From Shewanella oncorhynchi (lineage in GTDB: Bacteria; Pseudomonadota; Gammaproteobacteria; Enterobacterales; Shewanellaceae), in NCBI RefSeq assembly GCF_012584455.1, contig NZ_JABAEB010000001.1, forward strand, positions 414,701 through 478,700: a stretch of DNA of 64,000 nt, read 5' to 3'. The notes beneath the pieces were generated by a model. The model ran no database searches and was not told the DNA's origin. It saw nothing but the letters and a program-made list of their open reading frames with translations. This document shows positions 17,833-27,165 of the stretch, in pieces. The stretch's first letter is position 1. The number at the start of each line of letters is the position of its first letter. Position numbers and translations under genes: made by a program.

Positions 17833-19491
17833 CTATTGCAGCAGTTCCCTTGCGTTCGCTAGGGTATTGCTGGTGATAGTATCGCCACCTAACAGTCTTG
17901 CAAGCTCTTGGATACGCTGCTCACGATCGAGCGATTTCATTGTGGTCTCAGTACTGCCTGCCTTATTAAATTTATCGACGAACATGTGTTGATGACCATT
18001 GCCCGCAACTTGCGGCAAGTGAGTCACGCACAGTACTTGGGTCGATTCCCCTAAGCTGCGTAACATGCGGCCCACCACTGCGGCGGTGGGGCCAGAAATC
18101 CCGACATCCACCTCATCGAAAATTAATGTCGGTGTGGCAACTTTTTTCGCGGTAATCACTTGGATCCCTAATCCTATGCGTGAAAGCTCACCGCCAGACG
18201 CGACTTTCGAAATCGGTTGCAAAGGTTGGCCAGGGTTAGTGGTTACCATAAATTCGATATTGTCACTGCCATTGGCTGACATTTGCTCGGGGTGGAAATT
18301 GACTTCGATCGTAAATTTACCCTTAGGCATATTCAGTTCGTGGATTGACTGAGTCACCAGTTTGTCGAGTTCTTTAGCATAGCGGGCACGGCTTTGGCTG
18401 AGCTTTTGCGCATTGCTAAGATAAGCGGCTCTACTTGCCTCGACTTGAAGCTGAATTTCTTCAAGTTTACTTTCATCACTGTCTAAGGTGCTTAGCTCAG
18501 CCTTTAATGCTAAATGATGCTCGGCCAGTTTATTCGGGCTAACATGATGCTTACGCGCCAGTTGCATGGCTTTTGATAGCCGTTCTTCTAAATAGGCAAA
18601 GTGGGTTGGATCGAGTTCAAGCTTACTCAAATAGTGCTGTAATTCGCCTGCACTTTCTTGCACTTGGATTAAGGCATCATTGAGCATAGTGTTGATATTG
18701 CTTAATGCGGGATCGTAGCTTTGCAGATCTTCGGCGAGGGAAACGACTCGGTTGAGTAGCGACTCTATATTGTTCTCTTCGCCCTCTGTGAGTATATCTA
18801 AGCTCGCCTGACAGGTATCAATCAACTCAGTGCCATTAGCCAGACGTTTGTGCTCTTGCTCAATCTCATCGAACTCATCAACTTTAAGATCAAACTCATC
18901 GAGTTCTTCTACTTGATATTGCACTAATTGCTTACGGGCAATACGTTCATGCTGGGAGGCTTCGAGTTGTTTTAAATCGGCCTCAATTTGCTTGCAGCGT
19001 TGAAAGCTAGCGGCAACCGTATCGATAAGCAATCTGTGGTTGGCATAACTGTCGAGCAGGGTGAGTTGATGTTCACTTTTTAACATTGCATGGTGCGCAT
19101 GTTGACCGTGAATACCGATAAGCAACTGACCCAGTAATTTGAGTTGCGTCAGCGGCACTGGATTACCATTGATGTAGGCGCGTGAACGGCCATCGCTACC
19201 AATAGTCCGACGTAGAATGCACTCATCATCGAGTTCAAGATCGTTATCTTCTAACCAACGTTTTGCCAGTGGAATATCATCCAAGGAAAAGCGGGCGCTG
19301 ACCTCGGTTTTATTGGCTCCGGGACGAACACTGCTGGCATCGGCGCGATTGCCTAGGCATAGGCCTAGCGCATCGATGGCAATCGATTTACCTGCACCGG
19401 TTTCACCTGTGATGCTGGTCATACCGGGGCGAAAATCCAGTTCTAAAAAACGGACGATAGCGAAGTTATTAATGCTGAGTTGGCAAAGCAT
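17833..19491 (-). CDS. recN: DNA repair protein RecN
   Basis: 552-residue SMC-like ATPase for double-strand break repair. The ATG at 19491 has AGGA eight bases upstream and gives the family start MLCQLSINNFAIVRFLELDF; the frame stays open another 11 codons but lacks support. Walker A is GETGAGKSIAIDAL, followed by two long coiled-coil arms (about 150-350), then the signature VASGGELSRIGLGIQVI and Walker B TLIFDEVDVGISG. Expression should be strongly DNA-damage inducible, because two LexA boxes overlap the promoter just upstream (19524-19561). Confidence 0.97.
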   Translation of the reverse strand: MLCQLSINNFAIVRFLELDFRPGMTSITGETGAGKSIAIDALGLCLGNRADASSVRPGANKTEVSARFSLDDIPLAKRWLEDNDLELDDECILRRTIGSDGRSRAYINGNPVPLTQLKLLGQLLIGIHGQHAHHAMLKSEHQLTLLDSYANHRLLIDTVAASFQRCKQIEADLKQLEASQHERIARKQLVQYQVEELDEFDLKVDEFDEIEQEHKRLANGTELIDTCQASLDILTEGEENNIESLLNRVVSLAEDLQSYDPALSNINTMLNDALIQVQESAGELQHYLSKLELDPTHFAYLEERLSKAMQLARKHHVSPNKLAEHHLALKAELSTLDSDESKLEEIQLQVEASRAAYLSNAQKLSQSRARYAKELDKLVTQSIHELNMPKGKFTIEVNFHPEQMSANGSDNIEFMVTTNPGQPLQPISKVASGGELSRIGLGIQVITAKKVATPTLIFDEVDVGISGPTAAVVGRMLRSLGESTQVLCVTHLPQVAGNGHQHMFVDKFNKAGSTETTMKSLDREQRIQELARLLGGDTITSNTLANARELLQ

Positions 19492-19523
19492 AGTGAATTC
19501 CTGTCGAAAAACATACCAAACCA

Positions 19524-19539
19524 CTGTATTGATAAACAG
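19524..19539 (-). promoter_or_regulatory. LexA (SOS) box 1 of recN
   Basis: On the plus strand CTG-TATTGATAAA-CAG, an exact CTG-N10-CAG operator. It is 33 bases upstream of the recN ATG and abuts the -10 element. Confidence 0.9.
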
Positions 19540-19565
19540 TATATACTGATTTTATATACAGTAAA
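19538..19565 (-). promoter_or_regulatory. recN sigma-70 promoter between and over the LexA boxes
   Basis: Minus strand: -35 TTTACT (19565-19560), 16-base spacer, -10 TATACT (19543-19538). The promoter is overlapped by both LexA boxes, so LexA binding would block RNA polymerase. Confidence 0.75.
19546..19561 (-). promoter_or_regulatory. LexA (SOS) box 2 of recN
   Basis: Plus strand CTG-ATTTTATATA-CAG, an exact CTG-N10-CAG. Centre-to-centre distance from box 1 is 22 bp, about two helical turns, so both dimers would lie on one face of the DNA. Confidence 0.88.
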
Positions 19566-19619
19566 GTGGCTTGGGTGAAAAATCGGCATTATCGGCAGTG
19601 AATATTTTTAATTAACTGA

Positions 19620-20591
19620 TTATGAATGGGTTCTTACTAAGCTTTCTAAGATAGGTAAACTGAAGAAAGTGACTAAGGTGCCAAATAGAATGCCCTGAGC
19701 ACTGGTTGAAGCCTGAGTGTTATAACGCTGGGCGAGTAAGTACACGCTAGCCGCGGTGGGCAGTGCGCTCAAGATCACGCCCATGATCAGGTAGTCACCA
19801 CTTACGCCAAAACGGTTAAGCATAAAGTAGACGAGTGCCGGTTGGATAGCCAGCTTGAAGAGATTGATAAGGCTCAGTTCGATAAAATTTTTGGGGCTAA
19901 ATACGCTGCTATCTTTCTGGTAGCGCATCGCTTTGGCGAGTACCATGCCGATAGCAAATAGGGCGCAGGGGCTTGAGGTATTGCCTATTTGCAGGATCAT
20001 TAGCGCCAGCCCTGACGGCAGTTTTATTTCTAGCGCCGAAATGCCGATGCCAATTAAGCTACCAATAACGATAGGGTTTTTACCGACCGCCATTGCCATT
20101 ATGATTAAGGCGTGGTGTTGTCTTTGGGTGTTAGTGGCCAGTTCCATCGAGACTAAGGCGACGGCAAACATCAGCACGGATAATAAGCTGGCAATCGAGG
20201 CGGCGACTAAGGCACTTTGTTGCTGCGGAAAGAGGATGATGAGCAGTGGAATACCAATAAATGCCGTATTGCCAAAGGTGGCATTGAGGGCTCGAATGGC
20301 GGCAACCGCATGCTGTTTAGGGTTAGCGATCAGCGATAGCCCAAGGCAGACAAGATAAGTGATCACCATAGCCGTGCTGTAGCCCGCAATAAATCCCCAT
20401 TGCAAAATCTCGCCAATCGGCTGCTGGGCGAGTGCGATAAGCATGATTGCAGGGAACGCAATATAGTAGACATATTGGTTCAGCACTTGATCCGTATCGA
20501 CGGGCAAGAGTTTTAGTTTTTGCACTAGTGTACCGAGCAACATGATCCCGAAGACGGCAAACAGAGGGGTTAAAATGGTCATTTCCCTCAC
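19620..20591 (-). CDS. AEC-family transporter (auxin efflux carrier-like permease)
   Basis: 323-residue integral membrane protein with about ten hydrophobic segments in two halves, the AEC/MdcF fold. Seen are FGIMLLGTLVQKLKLLP at the start, RALNATFGNTAFIGIPLLI in the first half with the conserved N-x-x-x-x-G-x-P pattern, and a C-terminal PTAASVYLLAQRYN. Bacterial members carry malonate, malate or other small organic anions; the substrate here is unknown. The start is GTG at 20591 or ATG at 20582, with ribosome sites poor for both. It is divergent from the LysR gene at 20873. Confidence 0.88.
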   Translation of the reverse strand: MREMTILTPLFAVFGIMLLGTLVQKLKLLPVDTDQVLNQYVYYIAFPAIMLIALAQQPIGEILQWGFIAGYSTAMVITYLVCLGLSLIANPKQHAVAAIRALNATFGNTAFIGIPLLIILFPQQQSALVAASIASLLSVLMFAVALVSMELATNTQRQHHALIIMAMAVGKNPIVIGSLIGIGISALEIKLPSGLALMILQIGNTSSPCALFAIGMVLAKAMRYQKDSSVFSPKNFIELSLINLFKLAIQPALVYFMLNRFGVSGDYLIMGVILSALPTAASVYLLAQRYNTQASTSAQGILFGTLVTFFSLPILESLVRTHS

Positions 20592-20872
20592 TCATCCTTA
20601 CGATTAAATTTGAATAAACTCGCCCACCGTCGTCATTTTACTGTTGCTTTGATTCTTGGTGGCCAGAGTTACAGCACTTGCTTCTTTTTATGTCACTTTA
20701 GAGCCAGATTTAGCGCCAGCGCAGTAAAACTCGCCACAAAATAACATACCATTTCAATCTAAGGCTATTGCGCTATGGTCGTATAAGTGAATAATTCAAT
20801 GTTTAAAACACAATCACTTAGTGAATTTAGCGTTTTAACGTCAATACCCAATATGTGAAATTAGGATATGCA

Positions 20873-21772
20873 ATGAGTGATGATTTAGGCGCTGAACTAC
20901 AACTTGTCTATCTTTTTGTGCATTTAGTCAATGCGGGCAGTTTTTCGCAGGCGGCGAAAGAGCTCGATATGCCCATCGCCACTGTGAGCCGCAAGTTAGC
21001 GAAGTTGGAAGAGAAGCTCGATAAACAGCTTTTTATGCGCAGCACCCGCAAGTTGCGACTGACAGAGGAAGGGCTGGCGCTCTTTCAACGCTACCAGAGT
21101 GTGGTCGCTCAATTTGATGAACTAAGTGGTTTAGGCAGTGATAAACCCGAGGGAACTTTGCGCATCGCCGCGCCGATTTCGATTATTTCCATTGTGTTTA
21201 TTCAAGCATTGAATGAGTTTGGCCGTTTGTATCCTGATATCCGTTTGCACATTTCCCAGAGTAATGAGTTAGTGGATTTGATCGACAAAGGCATAGATGT
21301 GGCGATTGTTGGCGGGGCTCAGCCTGATTCTTCTTGGGTGTCGAGTACCTTAGGCGAGCTCGACTATTGCCTGTTTGCCACGCCAGAATATTTGGCTCAG
21401 GCACCTAAACTTGAGCATCCCGATGATCTTGAAGCCCATCAACTGATAAAAGTCTGGCCGCTGTTTAATTGGCATTTAAAGCATCCAAGCGGCGAGTCTT
21501 TTTATTTTAATGGCCCGACTAAGCTCACCCTCACGGATTTACACGGAGCGATTCAGGCGACCTTAGGCCATGGCGGGATCTTGTATGGTCCTGAACTATT
21601 TGTAAAACAGCAGATTAAAGAGGGAAAACTTAAAGTATTACTGCCGGAATGGATTGGCGAACAGAGGCGAATTTCGATTTTATATCATCAGCGCAGCCAG
21701 CAGCCGCTAAAGGTAAGAGTCTTTATTGAGTTTATGCAGTCAAAGGCGCCAGAGTTATTCTCTATGCGTTGA
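20873..21772 (+). CDS. LysR-family transcriptional regulator
   Basis: 299-residue LysR regulator from the ATG at 20873, which has AGGA six bases upstream; a GTG six codons earlier lacks a ribosome site. The winged helix-turn-helix spans about 8-60 (FVHLVNAGSFSQAAKELDMPIATVSRKLAKLEE, then LFMRSTRKLRLTEEG). The effector domain starts near residue 90 (EGTLRIAAPISI). It is divergent from the AEC transporter gene with a 280-base shared region, so it probably controls that permease. The effector is unknown. Confidence 0.88.
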   Translation: MSDDLGAELQLVYLFVHLVNAGSFSQAAKELDMPIATVSRKLAKLEEKLDKQLFMRSTRKLRLTEEGLALFQRYQSVVAQFDELSGLGSDKPEGTLRIAAPISIISIVFIQALNEFGRLYPDIRLHISQSNELVDLIDKGIDVAIVGGAQPDSSWVSSTLGELDYCLFATPEYLAQAPKLEHPDDLEAHQLIKVWPLFNWHLKHPSGESFYFNGPTKLTLTDLHGAIQATLGHGGILYGPELFVKQQIKEGKLKVLLPEWIGEQRRISILYHQRSQQPLKVRVFIEFMQSKAPELFSMR

Positions 21773-21793
21773 TTTAACGAGGGGAACTGATTT

Positions 21794-22027
21794 TTAGCGT
21801 CTTTTAGGTTTTACGGTGTTTTTGCTCATAGTATTTTGCGTTTGTTTTGCGTCTTGCAGGCTGGAGCGTGTCGCGGGCAGTATGCCGAGTTCTAAGAAGT
21901 ATCCCACTAAACGCCGCAGTTCGAATAAAGAACCGATACGCTGTTGATCTTTGATGGTCAGTTTCCAACTGTCGGTTCGTCCTTCGCTATTGGTTAAGAT
22001 AAATCCTTGATAAACAATCTTTTTCAT
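21794..22027 (-). CDS. small conserved-looking hypothetical protein
   Basis: 77-residue basic protein, not recognised. The N-terminus reads MKKIVYQGFILTNSEGRTDSW followed by KLTIKDQQRIGSLFELRRLVGYFLELGILP, a strand-rich start then a helix, and it ends in a basic tail (SKNTVKPKRR). No signal peptide or membrane segment. Codon use looks like its neighbours. The ribosome site is weak (GAG eight bases before ATG). It sits between the LysR gene end and the yjaG terminator. Real gene more likely than not. Confidence 0.55.
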   Translation of the reverse strand: MKKIVYQGFILTNSEGRTDSWKLTIKDQQRIGSLFELRRLVGYFLELGILPATRSSLQDAKQTQNTMSKNTVKPKRR

Positions 22028-22148
22028 TGGAATAACTCAATATTGGCTGATGGAACTTGCTAGCCTTGGTCTTATTCGTTTTGTGGCTTGCATGAAAGTG
22101 ATTGCAGTCGAGACTAGAGGCTTATTGTTTAGAAACATTGTTTAGAAA

Positions 22149-22178
22149 TAAGGGTGCTTGAGTAACCCCAAGCACCCC
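22149..22178 (-). terminator. intrinsic terminator after yjaG
   Basis: Minus strand: GGGTGCTTG / CAAGCACCC perfect 9-bp stem with 8-base loop, followed by TTATTTC. It lies eight bases past the yjaG stop codon and ends the barA-yjaG transcript. Confidence 0.75.
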
Positions 22179-22184
22179 CATCAA

Positions 22185-22784
22185 TTAAGCGACGCTGATA
22201 CCGATATTTGATACGCCAGCTTCGATAATGTCTTTGCGTAAACCTTTGACCAGTTCTGCGGTGATCTTCGGATTTTCTTCAATAATTTCCAACAGAGAAT
22301 TTTGTAATTCTTTCTCTTCTTCCATGACTTCATGGGCGAAAACGAAATCATCTAATGCTTCATCCACCAAATCGACATCGCTGATCGCTTCGATGTAGTT
22401 AGCCACTGTGCTGGATGATAATTTGCTGATATTGACTATATCTTCTTCAATTTTGCCTTGGATCGCACCCAGTAAGGTCGATATGGCGACCACTGCATCC
22501 ATAGCAGGATAGACGCCATAGGCTTCAAAATCAGCAGGATCTGGGGTGTTATCTTCCAAGCGTTGCAGATGCACATCGACATTGAATTTGAGCTTGGAGT
22601 CGTACTGGGATTGCCACAATAGTTCTAATGCGGTACTCAACACAGTAGGATCGCCAAACTCACAGACTTCGGAAAACAGTTGATAGTTGGGCAACATACG
22701 TTGGCAAAGTGCAGTGGCAAAGAGTTGTTTTTGTGGCAGTGTTAACGCCTTGAGACGTTTAAAGAAGCCCGTTTTTTTGGTCAT
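22185..22784 (-). CDS. yjaG: YjaG-family protein (DUF416)
   Basis: 199-residue soluble protein of the YjaG/DUF416 family, whose function is not known. Characteristic parts are FFKRLKALTLPQKQLFATALCQRMLPNYQLF and DFEAYGVYPAMDAVVAISTLLGAI. It starts inside the last 26 bases of barA on the same strand, so translation is probably coupled to BarA. The overlap with a sensor kinase gene is unusual; in E. coli yjaG is located elsewhere. Confidence 0.85.
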   Translation of the reverse strand: MTKKTGFFKRLKALTLPQKQLFATALCQRMLPNYQLFSEVCEFGDPTVLSTALELLWQSQYDSKLKFNVDVHLQRLEDNTPDPADFEAYGVYPAMDAVVAISTLLGAIQGKIEEDIVNISKLSSSTVANYIEAISDVDLVDEALDDFVFAHEVMEEEKELQNSLLEIIEENPKITAELVKGLRKDIIEAGVSNIGISVA

Positions 22785-25542
22785 CTGTTATTTCCGCTGA
22801 TAGCTGTGATATCACTTGATTTGCCGCAGATTCTACCTTAGTTAACTCATCAAGTAACTCTAGTATTTCGGGTTCGAGATCTTCAACCGATGTTTCACGT
22901 TTTAGTGCCGATTCAATTTCTTGGCATAATCTTTGGGTTGTTGGCACGCCGCAGTAGCAGCTCGCACCATGCAGCTTATGGATAGTACTGAGCATGACTG
23001 AGTGATCGTTTTGACTTAGCGCCGTTTGAATCGTCGCCACGGTTTGCGGCAATGAGTCGAGCAACATTCTAAGCATATCTAAGGCGAGATCGGCCTTGTG
23101 ATTGGCTTGGGTTAAGCATAAATCCCAGTTCAGCGTATGCAGGTCAAAATGGGTGAACTTAGGTCGAGTGATCCAGCGATGAATAATGTCTTTGAGCGCC
23201 GCTTCATCAATAGGTTTAGGCAAATATCCGTCCATACCACTGCCTAAAATCAGTTCGCGTTCTTCGGCAATGGCATGGGCTGTCACGGCAATTATCGGCG
23301 TGTTGCGGTTCATCGAGCCTTGGCGAATTTGCTTCGTGGCGCTAATGCCATCTGTGCCAGGCATTTGGATATCCATAAAAATCAAGTCGAAGGTGCGAGT
23401 CTTCGCCTGTTTAACTGCTTCATCACCGCTGTTGACGGCAACCACTGTCGTCACTAATTCGCTGAGTAAAGTATCAATCAGTTTTAAGTTGGCAAAGTTA
23501 TCATCTACCGCGAGCACAGTTAAAGATTGGCGCGCAACCGGCGTTGATATTGTCGCAGGGGCTATGATGTCGTACTCCATCGGTGGATAGAGTAAGTTGC
23601 GCGCAAGCTGATGCTCACTGACTGGCAGAGACAACACCACATCGGCATTCGGGCGAATAAATTGGGTTAAGGCATCCTGTTCTTGGCAATCGTATAGCAC
23701 GATAAGGCAATCTGTTTTGGTCTTCGCTAAGTTTAGTGTACTTACCAGTTGTGCTGAATCGCTAAACCCATGGCAACTCAGGAGAACATAGTCGTATGGC
23801 GCTTCAGCCGTGGTGAGCGTAGTCAACAAGCTTGGAATATGCTGATGATGGGTGACTTTTGTATCCCATTGATTCAATTGGCGGCTTAATACTGCGTGGG
23901 TGAGTACTCGCGGTTCGTAAAACAGTATGGTTTTGTCTTTGAGTTTTTCGAGCGGGAGTGAGTCACCGATTTGGAATTGGCCTAAGCCGAGCGGCAAACT
24001 GAACCAGAAGTTTGAGCCTTTTTCTGGGGATGAAGTAAAGCCGATTTGGCCGCCCATTTGATTCACTAAACGTTTAGTGATCACTAAACCTAAGCCGGTG
24101 CCACCAAAGCGGCGCGAAATCGACGAGTCTGCTTGGCCAAAGGCTTGGAATAAAAAGTCCTGCTGGCTTTCATCGATGCCGATACCTGTGTCGACCACAT
24201 CACAGCGCAGTACCACTTGTTCATCCGATTGGCTCTGCAGTTCGATTTTGACCATCACGCTGCCAGAGTCAGTGAATTTAATCGCGTTACCAACCAAGTT
24301 ATTGATGATTTGGCATACGCGCATGGCATCGCCATTGACATTGTCGGGCACGTTGGGGGCGATATCGACGACGAGTTCTAGGCCTTTGGCCTGGGCGCTG
24401 CCGGAGATCAAGGTAATCGTATCGCTTATGGTTTCCCTAAGGCCGAAGGGCATGTTTTCTAACACCATTTTACCAGCTTCGAGTTTAGAAAAATCGAGAA
24501 TGTCGTTGATGATACCCAGCAGGTTAGTGGCGCTGCGTTCTATGGTCTTGATGTAATCGACTTGGCTCGAATGCAATGGTGTTTTGACTAATTGCCGCGC
24601 AAAACCGATAACGCCATTGAGTGGCGTACGTAACTCGTGGGACATGTTGGCTAAGAATTCTGATTTAATCCGGCTGGCTTCTAAGGCACGTTTTTTAGCT
24701 AAATCCAGCTCGACGTTTTGGATTTCAATCTGCTCTAAGGTTTCCCGCAGATCCGACGTCGCTTGGTCGATATTTTGCTGCATCTCATCATGGTATTCCG
24801 ATAGCGACCCCGCCATGGCATTGATGCCGCGTTTGAGTAAGTCCAGCTCACCAATCAAGTTGCCATCTAAGCGGGCGTCTAATTTACCTTCACGGATTTT
24901 AGCGACGACGCGCACCATTTCAGTAATGGGCTGAGTGACGTTTTTCACTAGCCGGAAAGTAAATAGCAGGTTTAACTGCACGCCGATCAACACGATAATA
25001 AAGGCGGCGACTGCGGCTCTATGCTGCTCTAACAAGGCGCGTTCTTTATTGATTATTATCGAGATATAACCTAAAAGATGACCATCGTCTGTCTGGATAT
25101 CGTAATTAGCGGGAGCAGCAATGGGGCCTGTGGCAAAAATGGGCGTCCGTAAAATAAGGCTGTCGTCCACATGTTCAATTTCGGTTTTATGCAGCGTGTT
25201 GAGGGCTTCTTTGTAGCGCATAATCTCAAAGTCTTTGTGATAGTGGGAGGTCACAAAGAGTTGATTATTGGCATCGAAAATCGCGATGGATTTTACTAAG
25301 GTGGATTTGTTGAGCTGTGCCGCCGCGAGTAAGCGTTTGGTCGCCTCGCGATCATTCGCCACTAAGCCGATTTCACTGGCAATCGACAGTGGCTCGATAA
25401 TATTACTGCCCTGTTCGACGAGCGTATCTTCGAGCTCATAAAAACGGTTTATGGTAAAGTAGCTGCCCAGAAGGATACCGACCAAGATTGTTGGCGCGAG
25501 CGCCAGCACAAGAACCCAAGAACGTAGGCTGTATTTGGTCAT
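22759..25542 (-). CDS. barA: hybrid sensor histidine kinase BarA
   Basis: 927-residue tripartite sensor kinase that phosphorylates the response regulator UvrY and thereby drives small RNAs that sequester CsrA. The start at 25542 gives MTKYSLRSWVLVLALAPTIL, matching the E. coli N-terminus; the frame is open 52 codons further but that part is unlike BarA. Order: transmembrane helix 1, periplasmic loop, helix 2, HAMP, histidine kinase with His302 in SHELRTPLN, ATPase region (GTGLGLVI), a degenerate receiver, a true receiver with Asp724 (FMDIQMPG), and HPt with His855 (HKLHGAS). Divergent from rlmD. csrA lies at the other end of the window. Confidence 0.96.
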   Translation of the reverse strand: MTKYSLRSWVLVLALAPTILVGILLGSYFTINRFYELEDTLVEQGSNIIEPLSIASEIGLVANDREATKRLLAAAQLNKSTLVKSIAIFDANNQLFVTSHYHKDFEIMRYKEALNTLHKTEIEHVDDSLILRTPIFATGPIAAPANYDIQTDDGHLLGYISIIINKERALLEQHRAAVAAFIIVLIGVQLNLLFTFRLVKNVTQPITEMVRVVAKIREGKLDARLDGNLIGELDLLKRGINAMAGSLSEYHDEMQQNIDQATSDLRETLEQIEIQNVELDLAKKRALEASRIKSEFLANMSHELRTPLNGVIGFARQLVKTPLHSSQVDYIKTIERSATNLLGIINDILDFSKLEAGKMVLENMPFGLRETISDTITLISGSAQAKGLELVVDIAPNVPDNVNGDAMRVCQIINNLVGNAIKFTDSGSVMVKIELQSQSDEQVVLRCDVVDTGIGIDESQQDFLFQAFGQADSSISRRFGGTGLGLVITKRLVNQMGGQIGFTSSPEKGSNFWFSLPLGLGQFQIGDSLPLEKLKDKTILFYEPRVLTHAVLSRQLNQWDTKVTHHQHIPSLLTTLTTAEAPYDYVLLSCHGFSDSAQLVSTLNLAKTKTDCLIVLYDCQEQDALTQFIRPNADVVLSLPVSEHQLARNLLYPPMEYDIIAPATISTPVARQSLTVLAVDDNFANLKLIDTLLSELVTTVVAVNSGDEAVKQAKTRTFDLIFMDIQMPGTDGISATKQIRQGSMNRNTPIIAVTAHAIAEERELILGSGMDGYLPKPIDEAALKDIIHRWITRPKFTHFDLHTLNWDLCLTQANHKADLALDMLRMLLDSLPQTVATIQTALSQNDHSVMLSTIHKLHGASCYCGVPTTQRLCQEIESALKRETSVEDLEPEILELLDELTKVESAANQVISQLSAEITDDQKNGLL

Positions 25543-25660
25543 GTTGTTGACAGGGTTCATAGCAGCGGCGGTGTTTCCTGTGACAGAGACTAAGATAATT
25601 TTATAAGACTGCCAGAAAGAGGGCGGTCTTTGCCAGTATTTTATTGATTTAGAGGCCGAA

Positions 25661-27013
25661 ATGGCGCAATTTTTTAAAGCAAAACCAAATAGTTCCAAAC
25701 AGTTGTCGGCTAAGTTATCGCTGAGTGTAGAACAGCTCGATCACTTAGGTGCTGGTATAGCACAACATCAAGGTAAAGTCGTGTTTATCCCTGGCGCTTT
25801 GCCCGATGAAACCGTAACGGTACAGCTCACCGAGCAAAAGAAAAATTATGCCCGTGCTAAGTTGATTAAAGTCGATTCATCAAGTCCTGAGCGCGTCGAG
25901 CCTGAGTGTCCACACTACCACACCTGCGGCGGCTGCGACTTACAGCATATGTCATTATCGGGTCAGCGTGAGCATAAAGAAGCCGCGTTGCTGGATATTA
26001 TGGCTAAGTTTGCTGGCACTGAAGGCGGTGCTTTATCGCCTGCACTCACGGGGGAAGGTTGGCATTATCGTCGCCGCGCCCGTCTTGCAACTTTATTTGA
26101 TAAAAATACCAAGCACTTAAGTTTAGGCTTTCGCGCCGCCAGTAGCAGTAATGTGGTGCCAATCAGTCAGTGTCTGGTGTTAGCTAAGCCGTTATCGGAC
26201 TTGATCGTACCCTTTGCTAAGTTGCTGAACCAATTGTCGGCTAAAGCCAGCTTAGGTCATCTTGAGTTAATTGCCGCCGATAATGGTCATTTCGCCGTGC
26301 TGCGGATCACTAAGGCTCTAAACGATAAAGATCTCGCTAAGTTGTCAGCCTTTGCTGAGCTGCATCAGATCCATATTTGTCTGCAGGACAACGAAGGGCA
26401 ATTCCAAGGCGTCGGCGCTGAGTTAGTGTTACCTGTTTATCAATTGCTAGATGAAAATGCGCAGTCGGATGCGGTGAGCTTAAGTTTCACCCCAGGTAAC
26501 TTTGTGCAAGTGAACGGACAGATTAACAAGGCCATGGTCGCTCAAGCGATGGATTGGTTAGCGCCAGCGCCAGATGAGCGCATTTTGGATTTGTTCTGCG
26601 GCATGGGTAATTTCAGTTTGCCCTTAGCGAAAATGGGCGCGGATGTGATTGGCGTCGAAGGGGTTGCCGAAATGGTGACTCAGGCACGGGTGAACGCGAA
26701 AGCTAACAATCTGGATAAACTGACCTTTTACCACGGCGATTTAAGTGCGGATTTATCCCTTGAGCCTTGGATGGGCAAGATTGATAAATTACTGCTCGAT
26801 CCCGCCCGTGCTGGGGCATTTGAAAGCTTGCAATGGCTAAAGAAAATGAAGCCGCGCAAAGTCGTGTATGTTTCGTGTAATCCTGCGAGCTTGGCCCGCG
26901 ATAGCGCTGTACTGTTAGAGCGCGGTTACCGATTACAGCAATTGGGACTTATCGACATGTTCCCACAAACACACCATATCGAAGCCATGGCACTGTTTGA
27001 ATTAACCAAGTAA
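25661..27013 (+). CDS. rlmD: 23S rRNA (uracil1939-C5)-methyltransferase
   Basis: 450-residue SAM-dependent methyltransferase for U1939 of 23S rRNA. An N-terminal TRAM domain (about 15-72) is followed by the [4Fe-4S] cysteines Cys83, Cys89 and Cys92 ([14 protein letters not shown]) and a later ISQCLVL. The Rossmann domain has [15 protein letters not shown], and the catalytic stretch is [18 protein letters not shown] five bases before ATG. Divergent from barA and upstream of relA, as in E. coli. Confidence 0.96.
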   Translation: MAQFFKAKPNSSKQLSAKLSLSVEQLDHLGAGIAQHQGKVVFIPGALPDETVTVQLTEQKKNYARAKLIKVDSSSPERVEPECPHYHTCGGCDLQHMSLSGQREHKEAALLDIMAKFAGTEGGALSPALTGEGWHYRRRARLATLFDKNTKHLSLGFRAASSSNVVPISQCLVLAKPLSDLIVPFAKLLNQLSAKASLGHLELIAADNGHFAVLRITKALNDKDLAKLSAFAELHQIHICLQDNEGQFQGVGAELVLPVYQLLDENAQSDAVSLSFTPGNFVQVNGQINKAMVAQAMDWLAPAPDERILDLFCGMGNFSLPLAKMGADVIGVEGVAEMVTQARVNAKANNLDKLTFYHGDLSADLSLEPWMGKIDKLLLDPARAGAFESLQWLKKMKPRKVVYVSCNPASLARDSAVLLERGYRLQQLGLIDMFPQTHHIEAMALFELTK

Positions 27014-27165
27014 TTTGCGCTGGCAAAGTAAGCAAAGCGTTTGAATAACGTAAAAAATGTGATTATTACGTCGGTTGGGTTTGACAAGTTCGCGCCAATG
27101 CTGAAGATAGGAGAGCTGAAGTGGTGCCCACTTTCTCTCTGAGCACGGATAAGGAAATAAATTAG

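Noticed and set aside
27081..27110. relA promoter with TTGACA at 27081
   Set aside because: The -35 is perfect but no acceptable -10 lies 16-18 bases downstream.
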